Source: Alitta virens (Eukaryota > Annelida > Polychaeta > Phyllodocida > Nereididae). From it: DNA of 64,000 nt. Below are positions 1 through 10,591 of the stretch, piece by piece (the stretch's first letter is position 1; every line of letters starts with the position of its first letter). The notes beneath the pieces were generated by a model that saw nothing but the letters and a program-made list of their open reading frames with translations, did not search any database and was not told the origin of the DNA. The stretch lies in assembly GCA_932294295.1 (NCBI GenBank), contig OW028575.1:40892753-40956752 (forward strand), in the 5' to 3' direction. The position numbers were made by a program, and so were the translations under genes.

Positions 1-126
1 CGATGTGCGTTTTCCATGCATTTGGATAAACACATGGTTTTTGCCTCATTATAATTAGCTAAAAACCATGCATTTTCCATGCGTTTATCCTTCTCATGGA
101 AAACGCACGTGGCACATTTGGCCATG
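1..126. mobile_element. Fold-back MITE, family CATGGCC, copy 1 (cut by the window edge)
   Basis: The right part of the palindromic element described at 27822-27962: the loop GCCTCATTATAATTAGC at about 47-63, then the right arm ending GGCACATTTGGCCATG, followed by TA. The left terminus lies outside the window. Confidence 0.8.
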
Positions 127-1067
127 TACCAGTGGGTAAATTGCTTTAACACTATAAATCACAGGAAACATGAGAATAATGAAATACAAAGAGCGTAGTT
201 CTACAATTCTTACAAGAAGTGTTACGCCAAACCCCAAGGCACCAACCAATGTTAGAAATCCCTCTCCTATATAGAAAATTTTACGAAGCCTGTCTAGTTT
301 CAGGTTACTATAAGATGTGGAACAACTCCAAATAGAATCCTATACAGACTATCCCTTCACAAAATACTTCGTCAAAAGCTGTAAGGAAGTCACTATGAAT
401 AGTTAACAAGAAATGGGAAATATCTACAAAAGTATATTTCAGTATATCTAAACATTTACTGCAGGGTTTTCTCATTCAATTTACAAGTAGCAATGACATT
501 TCAGGTTGTGTTTTAATATTTGCGTTGAAGATGTCAACCTTTGCAAGTTATAATCTCACTAGAGGTCCACACCATTAAATATGGAAGACCAATCACTTCT
601 TTAAATTTCTGTGCCATTTTTAAACATGTTATCCATCAAATATACCAAAAGGAATTAAATCATCAATGGCGAATGACAATGTTGTTTCATAAGAAATATT
701 TGATTACATGTACAAATATAGATTGACGGACAGTCAAATCCAAGCAAGCCAACAACCAGACAACAAACCACAAGATGGCAGCACTATCTACGCATATTCC
801 TACGCCCTCTGACGCTTGAAAAGTATAAACATGAAGCTGCATTTACGTCAGCAAAGTGTACCTCTGCACCTGTCGGTTTGTCAGTAGAGTTAAAAATGCA
901 CCTTTTGAGTTCAGAGTAGTAATTGTATAAGGCTGCCTCTGTAAATATTAGCCATTGGTTTTTGTTGGTACTTGTAAGATGGATTCATAAAAATTTCAAG
1001 TAAAGATGTTAAAACCCAGTAGATAAATAGTGCTTTGTGGAAAAAAAAGAAAAATCTATCACGAAGA
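127..1067. other. 3' flank / probable 3' UTR of the sHSP gene; otherwise non-coding
   Basis: AT-rich sequence between the truncated MITE at the window edge and the heat-shock stop codon. I see no coding region or RNA gene. The part nearest 1068 should be 3' UTR. Confidence 0.5.
512..517 (-). promoter_or_regulatory. Candidate poly(A) signal (ATTAAA) of the sHSP gene
   Basis: This is the clearest AATAAA-type hexamer I found on the minus strand downstream of the TGA at 1068. It implies a 3' UTR of roughly 550 bases. The variant hexamer and the distance make this tentative. Confidence 0.25.
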
Positions 1068-1931
1068 TCATTCATCGCCATCAACATCATTTTCTATTTC
1101 TTCCGTTTGCACCGTGCAGCGGAATGCCTTGTCTTCTTTCAGATAAAGTTCTACGAACAACCGACCATCCGGCGCAAGTTTCGAAATTACTTTGTCAACT
1201 TCAATGTATTCAGGCAGGAGGTATTCTCTGTTAAATTCATGGGCAGTGACTTGTTTCCCATATTTACCAATCTCTTCATCGTATGCTGCACGAATTTTGA
1301 TACTCTTTCCATTGGTTTCAATGTGAATATCATCACTAGTGAAGTCAGCACCAACAAAGACCGTGAGACGAAGCTTACGGCGGCCATCTTTGTCTGTAAT
1401 AATAGGGAACACATTGGGCCCTTGAGGTCTCTTTTGTGGTGGCATGTGGAAGGGCATTTCTATGAAGAGCTTCCCATCTTTGAACTGACTATGCATCATT
1501 TTAGTGTCCACATACTTTGGGAGGTCAAGTTTTCGGACTATGGTCCGTGTGTACACTCGATCGTCCTTGTCCTCAGTTGTCCGCGCTTGGAGGACTAAAG
1601 TGTCATCGACAATTTCCACATTGATGTCTTCTTTGCGGAAGTACTTGACGTCAAACACAGCTTTGAGGTAAGGCATTCCATCGATGTCCTCAACGGTTGC
1701 CGTGTCGACCGGTTGGGGCACCCCTTCCTCCTTCTGCTCGGTTGCTGATTTGATGTAGAGAAATTCGCTCATCTCCTCCAGTTCGTCTTGCCATTCTTGT
1801 TTCCGCCTCTCGAATTCCTCATTCTCCGCCATCATGGCGGAAGTCGACGGTCCCATCCCATCCTTCTTGATGCGGATGTCCGGCGTCTTGATCTTGTCTT
1901 TTGCAGACGACAGAAACTTCCGGAAGACCGC
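1068..1931 (-). CDS. Terminal exon of a small heat-shock protein with two alpha-crystallin domains (p40 / major-egg-antigen-like)
   Basis: ATP-independent holdase chaperone of the sHSP family, expected in the cytosol. The exon is open from the 3' splice site at 1931 (reading AVFRKFLSS) to the TGA at 1068-1070, about 287 codons. The first internal Met is at 1856. Numbering from that Met: a charged, probably helical segment at about 10-35; alpha-crystallin domain 1 at about 60-136 with the DGKLFIE signature; a Pro-rich linker at 137-150; and alpha-crystallin domain 2 at about 153-240 with the canonical A-x-x-x-G-x-L motif (LAPDGRL). The tail is acidic (DVDGDE), and I see no I-x-I/V motif after the second domain. 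Two-domain sHSPs are known in flatworms (p40), molluscs and other invertebrates. The 1856 Met is probably not the true start, because the frame continues upstream with coding-like, Lys-rich sequence (AKDKIKTPDIRIKKDG) right up to the acceptor. The family call is strong; the paralogue and species are not determinable. Confidence 0.93.
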   Translation of the reverse strand, partial: AVFRKFLSSAKDKIKTPDIRIKKDGMGPSTSAMMAENEEFERRKQEWQDELEEMSEFLYIKSATEQKEEGVPQPVDTATVEDIDGMPYLKAVFDVKYFRKEDINVEIVDDTLVLQARTTEDKDDRVYTRTIVRKLDLPKYVDTKMMHSQFKDGKLFIEMPFHMPPQKRPQGPNVFPIITDKDGRRKLRLTVFVGADFTSDDIHIETNGKSIKIRAAYDEEIGKYGKQVTAHEFNREYLLPEYIEVDKVISKLAPDGRLFVELYLKEDKAFRCTVQTEEIENDVDGDE

Positions 1932-1958
1932 CTGAAGCAGAGCAAGAAAAATGGAAGT
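1932..1958 (-). promoter_or_regulatory. 3' splice site (acceptor) of the sHSP exon
   Basis: Read on the minus strand, a pyrimidine-rich run (ttttcttgctctgcttcag) ends in CAG at 1934-1932, directly before GCG GTC TTC CGG, which stays in the heat-shock frame. The junction is phase 0. This shows the gene is split and its 5' part lies at higher coordinates. Confidence 0.8.
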
Positions 1959-3077
1959 TAGATGGATGTCCTAGCAACCAAAGCACAACTGCCTCATGAC
2001 ATGTATATATACACTACGTTTTCTCCTGTTGCAACTTAAAATTCACTTTCCTTTGTATGATATCAAATACAAGGCATTGGTAATTACACACAATACAAAT
2101 TTAGCTGGCAATATGTTATTGCTAATGTGTGGTGTGCTGACCTGGTAATCGAACCCATAACATGAAGGTAAGCAGGTGAACACTTAACAATTACGCCAGC
2201 TATAACAATGATAATATACAATTTTGCATGAGGGTTTGAAGGCTGTTTTTGGGTAATAACTCCAGTAAGTGCTGTTCTTATGTTGTGCCCAGGAAAAACA
2301 ACAAATATGAAATCAACAGTTTTAAAAACATGAGAAGGCTTCCTATAAGACATAATATATTGACCCTCCAATCTGCTTCTCCAATATGATTCAAAATGGA
2401 ACAGCCCAAGCATGAGACTCTAGTGAATTTGCACCATATTTCTAGCTGGTGGAAATACAACACTGTGTCTGTCATTTACATGTCACTTGTCAGTCTTAAT
2501 TGCAGTGTCAATGGCTAGATAAAAGGTAAAGATGATGAACTGGAGGATTCTGCCAGTTATTGTTCACCACCGCACCTGGGATCAAGAGGCCCTTGTCAAG
2601 ACTTGTTGGCTGTGTCGATTACCAGTGAATGAAGCAGTTCCAGAGGTCAAGATGGCCATTCCTGGTTAGTGAGCTAGCTGCTGCCTGCCAGACTTGATAG
2701 CAAAGTAGACATCACACACAAAGCAATGCTTTCTAAGCTTGTGGCAGTCCAGATGCCGTCTCCACTACAGTGTACTACAATATGGCGTCATACTAAAAAT
2801 CTCTTTGAGGTCGAAGTTAGTCACATGATTCAGATTATTTTATTTTGCATAAAGATTTACAATAGAATTTTTTTTTTTTTTAGTAAGTTATCGCTATTGG
2901 GGAGACTACTCTTAAGTAATTGTCACATGACAATGTCTTATACTGCCAAACCATTAAGCTAAGGACCCTGGGGGGGGGGGGAGGGGGGGAGGGGTGATTC
3001 ATTGGAAAAATAACTTATTGCAGTCTGAGTCAGCTTTTATAAAGCTTTCATTTGTATCCTTAACCTTTACCAGTTTA
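1935..3077. other. Intronic sequence upstream of the sHSP exon
   Basis: No exon recognised. It holds a poly-T run near 2870 and a G-rich run at 2970-2995 (several blocks of five or more G, potentially quadruplex-forming). Confidence 0.4.
2970..2995 (+). repeat. G-rich run with quadruplex potential
   Basis: Eleven or more consecutive G, then two further G blocks separated by single A bases. It satisfies the simple rule of four G-tracts of three or more on the plus strand. Confidence 0.7.
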
Positions 3078-3229
3078 CAGCAGATTCAATAGACTTGGAA
3101 ACTAAATTATACATGACGTCATGTGAATCCAGGTTTTCCATTGGTCGAGGGACTGCTTCGACCAATGGGATTTATGGATTCACGTGATGTCATGGCCGAG
3201 TTTAGTTTCCAAGTTGATGAGTTCAGCTG
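3078..3229. mobile_element. Palindromic MITE-like element with GACTTGGAAAC arms, copy A
   Basis: The arms pair ACTTGGAAACTAAA (3092-3105) with TTTAGTTTCCAAGT (3201-3214). Inner segments also pair: CATGACGTCATGTGAATCC with GGATTCACGTGATGTCATG, and CCATTGGTCGA with TCGACCAATGG. The whole unit can form a long hairpin. Diverged pairing continues outward to CAGC/GCTG. Confidence 0.75.
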
Positions 3230-3880
3230 CAGATGTGATGCGTGTCAAAATAACATTTGCTAGCTTGATGAAGATACATGCATGTAAATAATAATAATAC
3301 GCCATAGTTATTGTGCTGTGACTTCGTCTATTAGTTCAATTTGTTTGAAGTGACTGTTGCACTCTGTCTGATTCTTGTCTAGTCACAGTACACTTGGTGA
3401 CAGTATGTGTGGGAAGAGACAGTCAGCTGCCAGACGCACGCAATTCATTGTCTGATTGTCTGGTTGTGATGTCATTGCTTTTCCAGTCTGGTCTGTTGAG
3501 CATGGAGTCAGATGCAGACTGGCAACCCTTCAGGCTCAGCAGCTAAGCTTCAGCTCAGCTGAGCAGGACAAAGCCATGCTGAAATGATGGGACAAATGAT
3601 GAGGCAAAACAGACAATGATGCAGGGATGTAGGGAGGATGGTGATGCTACCGAACCCCATGATGCAAGTGATGGAGTACTGTGCAAATGATGGAGTAATG
3701 TGCAACAGGACAATTGCATGGCATTTCTAGGAACTACGTACAATCATTCACGCTTAGCTGAAAATTAATTAAATGCCAGAAATAGACAAAACAGCTTCTA
3801 CTCACTTAATGTCAGATGTCTATTTTTTATTATCGCACAGGATTGTATTTTATCAAAGGTTTCCCAATCACAAATTAGTA
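3230..3880. other. Non-coding sequence
   Basis: No gene, RNA or transposon signature recognised. 3555-3700 has several imperfect copies of TGATGGRRYA-like short words, probably low complexity. Confidence 0.35.
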
Positions 3881-4019
3881 CATGGCCAATTGTGCCACTC
3901 GCGTTTTCCATGCATTTGGATAAACGCACGGTTTTTGCTTCATTATAATTAGCTAAAAACCATGCGTTTTTCATACGTTTATCCTTCTCGTGGAAACGCA
4001 CGTGGCACATTTGGCCATG
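3881..4019. mobile_element. Fold-back MITE, family CATGGCC, copy 2
   Basis: A 139 bp near-palindrome beginning CATGGCCAATTGTGCCAC and ending in its complement GTGGCACATTTGGCCATG. The flanks are TTAGTA on the left and TAGTAT on the right, so a TA or TAGTA duplication is possible. It carries no coding capacity. Confidence 0.9.
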
Positions 4020-4124
4020 TAGTATCATCAAATGACAAATTTACTTGCTATTATAAAAATTGTACTCGATGCAAAGGTTATGTGTACCATACATGATTTT
4101 AAAAGTAAACCATTATGTTTTAAT

Positions 4125-4241
4125 TTGTCATTTTATTTTGTTATTATTGTTTTACATATACTCGATGACCAGCCTTAGTGCTGTTGTTTCTGTTTATTTT
4201 AATCGAGTTTAAATAGAGATTTATTATTATTATTATTATCA
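4125..4241 (+). mobile_element. Possible LINE 3' tail ending in (ATT)n
   Basis: AT-rich sequence with ATCGAGTTTAAATAGAGATT followed by (ATT)n at about 4218-4241. This resembles the 3' end of CR1/L2-like retroposons, which finish in short tandem repeats. No reverse-transcriptase residues are visible, so this is tentative. Confidence 0.3.
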
Positions 4242-4249
4242 TCAGTTCA

Positions 4250-6620
4250 ACATAAAAAACAGGCTTATAATATCAATTCCTTCAGGTCATTTCGTATATC
4301 AACTCAAACTTCATTGTATAATTACGTTTCTTTCATATTCCAGGGCATGTTACTCACTGTACACTGTACAGTGACATTACACTGATTTGTACGGGACCCA
4401 TTGCTATCGTAAGCAAAATGTAAATATCTCGCAAATGGAAAAAGTTGGCAGGAAGTTTGAATATCAGAAAATCCACTTAGTCTTTTCATCTATATGCAAA
4501 TGATGATCGTGCCCAGGCTCAGCTAAGTCCCTGAGCGTCGTTTAATCCTGGCAACAAATTTTTTTGCTAGTGTTCCTAGTTGAACAAAATGATTGGTTAA
4601 ACTATGTAGGTGATAGGCTGAGTATAGACTTGAGAAATCTTCTCTTAAAAACACAAGAGAAATGGATTCATATTTATTTAGTTTAGGCAATTTTTCTCAA
4701 TTGCCTGCTTGTCGGAACAAAATTTGCGTAAACTCAGCACATGAACATCTAATTATTCTGTAATTTCATTGTTAGACCTTTCATACCATAAGCCAGCCTA
4801 TAAACTATATGAGAAATTGATTAATTTAATCTATTATTATTATTGATTTTAGCACCCCATTATAAATATACTCAGCGGTGCTTGAAGTGCAGTAGCTCTA
4901 AAAGAACAATCACTATTAGAAAAATAATGCCCCCATTCGGAAGCCTTCATTAAAAGTTATTCTCCTGTTTGATCATATATATGTATGTCAAAAGGACATG
5001 TTTCGGTGCATTCCTTGTATCATATTTGTACAATTGGTCAGGCTTTATAGGCCCATGAAACAGCATGGAATTTTTTAGACTAGTTTAATGATGCAGAACT
5101 GCAGATTGAAACATGAAGTACCAAATAACACAAAAAGGTCACTGACTATCATATGACTAAATAACATTATGAATTGGGTGAGAATGTTTTGATGCTGTCT
5201 CTGCAAATGAGTGGTTCTGAAGACGATGTAACAACACTGGAGGAGATGATGAAAAAAAATTTTGGAAGCTGATTGAAGACAATAACCCAAATGAAAGACC
5301 AACATTGGCATTGTGACTCTTATTTCAATGGAATAGTTGTAAACTTTAAATAAAACTTTTGGTAATCTTGATTACATCCCAGTCTGGCAGCTGAATGTGC
5401 TCACAGGTATGGAAAATGGTTTTATCCTGACATGAGTGAAACCTAGATGATATGACTGATGAAGTTCTCAAAATATAACTCATTTCTTTTGCTACTCTTT
5501 GAAACGGGTAAGAATTTATAGGAGTAGGAGATGTGTGTTTATATGATGTCATTCGATGCCTCAAGCAACCTATGTTATTTTGATGGAAGTTTCTTTAAAC
5601 TGACAGAGAGCGAGGAAGCAATTTCAGGTGTACACAAAATTCCCACAGAGAAGTTTGGCTGCTGTTTTTTTCATAGCAAGTGGCATTTTACCCCCACGTA
5701 AGTAGGCTGAACTGCAAGCAGGGCCAGGTCTGCAGTCAGACTGCTGCATCAGGTGCAAATGGGGATGTTTATCACACGTGGGGGGAACTGGGGTAATATG
5801 GTGGGGTAAAAGGTCACCCCATCCTTCATCTGGCTTGATATCGACATCATATACACCCCAGCACACTTTTACCCCAGCAACTTCCGACCGGAACTTGCTC
5901 GCTGCTGGTAAACACCCTCAAAATACCTGACATAATTCCCTTTTAGTTTCTTTTTCTTTTTATATAATAATCCTGTTAGCTCACCTGTTTACAAAATAAC
6001 ACCCACCCCCTTCCAGAACATTCTCAAGAACTTATTTGCACTGGTTGGGATGATTGGAATTGTGTTAAACCTAGGACGGAATGGTGTCACACAAGGCTCT
6101 GTTCAAACATGTGAGTACACTCCAATAACTCCTGTGTCAATACATGCAAGCACATTTATCAAAAGGCTCATCAAAATGGATCATGGAGACTTCATATTTT
6201 AGCGAAGTAGAAATCTAATTGCCTAACGTCACCCAAATAAACTACGTAGTTTGGCATTATCAGAGCCTGGAAATACACAGTACACTATGAAAGCAAAGGT
6301 AGGGTTGGCCAGCACAAGCATGCCACACCAGCCAGCCACGACGATCCTAGCTGCCTTGTAACCATATAGAATTACTTTGAAGACGTTTTTTAGCGTCACC
6401 TGAGCTCAGTACTCCAACTTCTAGGTTGTGGGGAATTCACACACCTACGAACATCCTGTGCATCAAAGACCAAGTTTTGCTTACATTACACGCATGTATA
6501 CATCTAGAGCACAGAGCAGAGCCATGGGAAATTCCAATCAGACTTGGAAACTCGACCGTTATGACTACGTTGTGAAATTCCATGGCCTGAAGTAGTCTCA
6601 CAGTAGTATATTGTGAAACT
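4250..6620. other. Non-coding sequence
   Basis: No exon, RNA gene or repeat family that I recognise. The short open frames here (for example 5624-5866 minus) match no known domain. Confidence 0.35.
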
Positions 6621-6633
6621 CTCACACGGATAT

Positions 6634-6825
6634 CAGGGTGGGGGCCTAGCTCAGTGGTAGCGTGCTGGGTTTCCAACCACCGGGTCCAGGGTTTAATTCC
6701 TGGTCGAGCCTAAGTTGGATGGCTGTTTCATCCATCATCTCATTGCCATGGTCCCTGCCTGTCCTAATTAGCCCGTCAGGTGTAGGAAATACAGGACGTA
6801 AAGCCCTTATCCACCCCACCCACCA
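6634..6825 (+). mobile_element. tRNA-derived SINE, copy 1
   Basis: The head looks like a tRNA: A box TAGCTCAGTGG (6647-6657), a CTTCCAA-type anticodon loop altered to TTTCCAA, and B box GGTTTAATTCC (6690-6700). A family-specific body follows (GATGGCTGTTTCATCC, CATCTCATTGCCATGGTC, GACGTAAAGCCCT), then a C/A-rich tail. The flanking duplication is CTCACAYGGATAT at 6621-6633 and 6826-6838, with one mismatch in 13. Confidence 0.93.
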
Positions 6826-6962
6826 CTCACATGGATATTATAGTTTAGGGACCAAGAGATATGATCTTTATACTGGTTGGTCACAGTAAACGAGTTATTC
6901 GTAAACAAAGGAGCTAAGTTGTTGTAATTGTGAGAATAGTTGGGCGACCTTAAGTATCCCTA

Positions 6963-7185
6963 ATAGGAGGGAGTTAACTAACATTTTTGTTGGTTATAAC
7001 CCGACTGTGAGGGATATAACTAACTTATACTCCATTAGACATATTTACTAATTTGTTTGATTGTTAGTACTGCCTTTATCACGCAAGACAGGTTCAGTTT
7101 GCACTCAGGAGGGAGTTAACCTACATTTTCGTTGTTATTGCCTGCTTAGAACTATAGGCAAACAGTCCAGGTGGAGTGTAATTTA
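6963..7185 (+). repeat. Dispersed repeat family GGAGGGAGTTAACTAAC, copy 1
   Basis: Contains GAGGGAGTTAACTAACATTT, GAGGGATATAACTAACTTAT, TTCAGTTTGCACTC and CAGTCCAGGTGGAGT, all matched in order at 30526-30695. Parts match 28372-28450 on the opposite strand. No coding capacity; class unknown. Confidence 0.7.
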
Positions 7186-7470
7186 GAGTTATAATCTCGG
7201 TAACAATAATGATAATATACGATTGAGAAAGTATTGCATATGTTTAAACACTGGTATTTGCATAGATAGAGCATCCATGAAAGCATTGTCAAGTCACGCT
7301 TATATCTATATCGTAAAGTATTTTAATTGGTAATCTAAGATGAATGTATCTGGTCGGTCTATTGATTGACCTACAATAATGCAGCTGTTTAATTTATAAA
7401 AAGTTGTCTCATTAGAGCATATTATAACCTGCACACATGTGTAAACCAGAATTAGCAGTTATAACCGTTA

Positions 7471-7496
7471 AATAAGATAAGATAAGATAAGATAAA
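7471..7496 (+). repeat. (GATAA)n microsatellite, 3' tail of LINE fragment A
   Basis: Five tandem GATAA units, at the position expected for the retroposon 3' terminus. Confidence 0.8.
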
Positions 7497-7945
7497 ATGT
7501 ATTTGAAGTCGGTGGTGATACAAATAATAATAAAACACCAGCTATAAAAGCTTTTTGCTGACAGAAAATGTCACAAAAAACAAGGTGAAATATTTACGAA
7601 TGAATAGATGAGAAATAAATAAATTAGTTGGTAGCATTGTGTAAATTAAATTTTACAGGCAGTTTCTTTTACATAAAATGCAGTTGCTACATTAACATGT
7701 ACTAAGAACATTGCTGCTTCTTAACGAATTTTTGAATTGCATAAGTTCTTTACATTGATAGGTAACGCATTCCATACCAGAGAACCTTGACAAGCAATTG
7801 AACGCATGTCAAATTGGACTGTATTGTATACTGGTTATGTGCGTCATATGAATTTGATGTCTTGGAGTTGTAACTTGTAGCAAGAAATACCTGTACTAAG
7901 TCTTCATGCAGTAATTTGTGTAATTATGAAAGACCTTACCGACTC
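7471..7945 (-). mobile_element. LINE fragment A (CR1/L2-like 3' end)
   Basis: On the minus strand a degraded frame (7832 to 7721) reads YNT, then CQGSLVWNALPINVKN, which matches the conserved x-G-x-x-x-WN-x-LP block near the C-terminus of CR1/L2-clade reverse transcriptases. Further on, around 7699-7670, a Cys-x-Cys-x2-Cys-x2-Cys block can be read (interrupted by a stop). The element ends in (TTATC)n, seen as (GATAA)n at 7471-7496. Frameshifts and stops show it is dead, and it is 5'-truncated. Confidence 0.8.
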
Positions 7946-10389
7946 AAACGATATGGGTCGTTGTTTCTTGGACATGTACAAACATGAGGCTGACCTCACC
8001 ATGAGCAAGGGATCTCTTGGCCTCCACTGATCCTACGTGTATGTGTGTGTTATGAATAGTGCTCGTTACACAACTGATCCCTTGCTCACACCATGAGAGT
8101 TGTGAGTATGAAGCAGCAGATCTAGAAATGCTACCCCTCTGCCAGATATCACCAATTGCACTGCTTACCATTGCTGTTGGCCAAGCACATGGAGCGATCA
8201 GCTAACCGCCTCCTTCAGATTCTTGTAATATCTCCAATCCCAAACACCTCCTGTGTGTTTTTATTGAGTCCCAAGGAGGTTGAGATGCCTGCTATCTTCC
8301 CGCCTTCTCCCAGCCGATATGCTGCCGTTTAGCTAATGACTATACTCCGCAAACATTTAAGCCTGCTAAAAATATCCTCGTCATCAATATTGCATTAAAA
8401 AGGATCGCAGTTGGTGCACCAGTCAATCAACAATTGGACAGCAAGATGTAATACATCTCTGTCCTTCCAATAAACCATCAAAACAAGCTGTAAAGGTAAT
8501 GTATTATGTATCTTCCATTCTTCATCTTGACATACAAGGTGTCCCTGATTGTGAGGATGCCAAATTTCTTCAATGGTCCAATGACATTCATCAAGTGACT
8601 ACGCCATGAGTTGTAAATATAAAATGTTTACAAACGCAGGTGCCACGCCCACAGAACAGCAGACGCAAGTGCTTCAAGAGGCAAAATAAATTCCACAACG
8701 TTTGTTCAAACAGGACGACAGCCTACACAAGAACGTCAAACGTTGACTAATGATGACGTCACGACGTGATAATGTAAATTTTTCAGGTAAAGTACAATAG
8801 GGAGTATCTGATGGAAGCCATAGCACAAGGAAACGATGAAGCAGAATGACGAGTCATTCTACGCAGCATCTGCCATGTATGGCACGTGTGCACACAGAAT
8901 TTGGTCCATAAGTAAGGGTCGCATTTCGCTCCTTGTGGTACTTTATTCGTGAGTGTAGATGGTATCAGTCACGGTTGATTTGAGAGCTCTGCGTCGTAAA
9001 TAAGCTTAGTTTATGGACGATTTTATTTCTATATTTTTCGGTTTGTGCAACATTGATGTAACACAATAACATTGTTTGTGTTAGCCCGACATTTTCAAGG
9101 TTATGGCTGATGCTAAAATCACAAGTGTGTTTAAATGTGTCCTAAAATAACTAATGCACCTGTATGAATCGGTATTTTGCTGTCATTTATAATGTTATTT
9201 CTAATGTGATTCATGTCCCATGGAGTCTGTTTGCATACAGTCAGTTGCGCAGCGTCAGTATATCAAAGTTGGTAAATACTCCTGGCATATTTATTGGCGC
9301 AGGTGTAGTCCTATATCTCTGCAGGTGCTATTCTTGCCCTGCTAGAAAACGGGAAATTAGTTCACGAGCGACAATAAATGAAAGACGGGGCAAGGTGCGT
9401 GAGTGATAATAGGGACCGAAAACGAGATGGAGTCCTTATTTGAGCTGGAAATTGGGCAAGCTTTAAAGGGTTCCCTTTAGAAGGCCAGACCGTGCAAGTT
9501 CTAATTTTATCCTTTTTTTGTGTTTTTTTTGGAGGGGTATGAGGGTGTCCTGTTTGCTTTTGATCCACTATGTCTGTCTCTTGTTCCTAGGCACAGCAAA
9601 TGGTTGAATCGAATAAGGCAAATTGGATTTTCCTCTCTTGCTATTTAAATTGCTGCATTAAAATTATGGTACACTGCTATGGGCTAAACTTCACAGCCAT
9701 ATCCAACACGGAATATACCTAAGCAAATGCATTGAAATACATAATTATTATACTGAGAAGGGGCGATGTCCAGTATTATCAGTGTCATTTTATTCACCCT
9801 GGGGTAAGTTGCATTAGAAACAGCTTGAGCCCATGCTCTCCATGTAGTCCATAACAATTTCATGCATTATGCACTTTGTGCTGTACACTGCATTCCAGAA
9901 GTCAGACCCAGAGCAATTGGCATGTCATTTTTCAGTGGTAAATTATATGTGTAAAGTCCAGTATATATACTACAGTACTTTCTAGACTCTTTGCACATGG
10001 TATTTCTGATCTCTGTTTCTAATCTATATATCCTGACTCTATATTATCTATATGCGTGTATTAGGAAAAATAAGTTTCCACACATTTTCAGTCCTATCGT
10101 CCATTCACAGCACATGGAGCAGTACAAGATGAACAGTTAGTGATATGTCACATCCAAACTTCTTACGAACAATAACTCCTCTGGGATGCAGTTTTCTATA
10201 TTTCTAATAATCATCTTTGCCTTTTTTCTCGATTTTTCATGATAAACAGTGAAACAACATAAGTTACAATCGAAACCATAGCTATCCAAATTATTACTAA
10301 GTTGTCATTATCAGGTAATAAGTTAGTTTTTTGACATGTTATTATCGTTGTAATAATTACGTAGAATAGATAGTCGTTCAAACTTTTCT
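7946..10389. other. Non-coding sequence with a CRE palindrome
   Basis: No gene recognised. A perfect cAMP-response-element palindrome TGACGTCA sits at 8754-8761, just after an inverted pair CAACGTTTG / CAAACGTTG (8696-8744). The rest is unremarkable. Confidence 0.35.
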
Positions 10390-10399
10390 TCTTCATCCG

Positions 10400-10581
10400 G
10401 TGGGGGCCTAGCTCAGTGGTAGTGCGCTGAGCTTCCAACCACTGGGTCCCAGCTTCAATTCCCGGTCGAGCCTTAGTTGGATGGCTGTTTCATCCATCAT
10501 CTCATTCCCATGGTCCCTGCCTGTCCTAATTAGCCCATCAGGTGCAGAAATACAGGACATAAAGCCCTAATCCACTCACCA
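10400..10581 (+). mobile_element. tRNA-derived SINE, copy 2
   Basis: Same family as 6634-6825, with intact A box and body. The B box reads GCTTCAATTCC, one change from consensus. Probable duplication TCTTCMTCCG at 10390-10399 and 10582-10591. Confidence 0.92.
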
Positions 10582-10591
10582 TCTTCCTCCG

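Noticed and set aside
1187..1414. Second minus-strand open frame inside the sHSP exon
   Set aside because: Out-of-frame shadow of the real gene.
1035..1598. 187-codon plus-strand open frame
   Set aside because: It lies antisense to the heat-shock exon and is open only because of that gene's codon use.
3798..4031. Conserved peptide (MCHVRFHEKDKRM type) seen at several sites
   Set aside because: It is the translation of the CATGGCC MITE, recurring because the element recurs.
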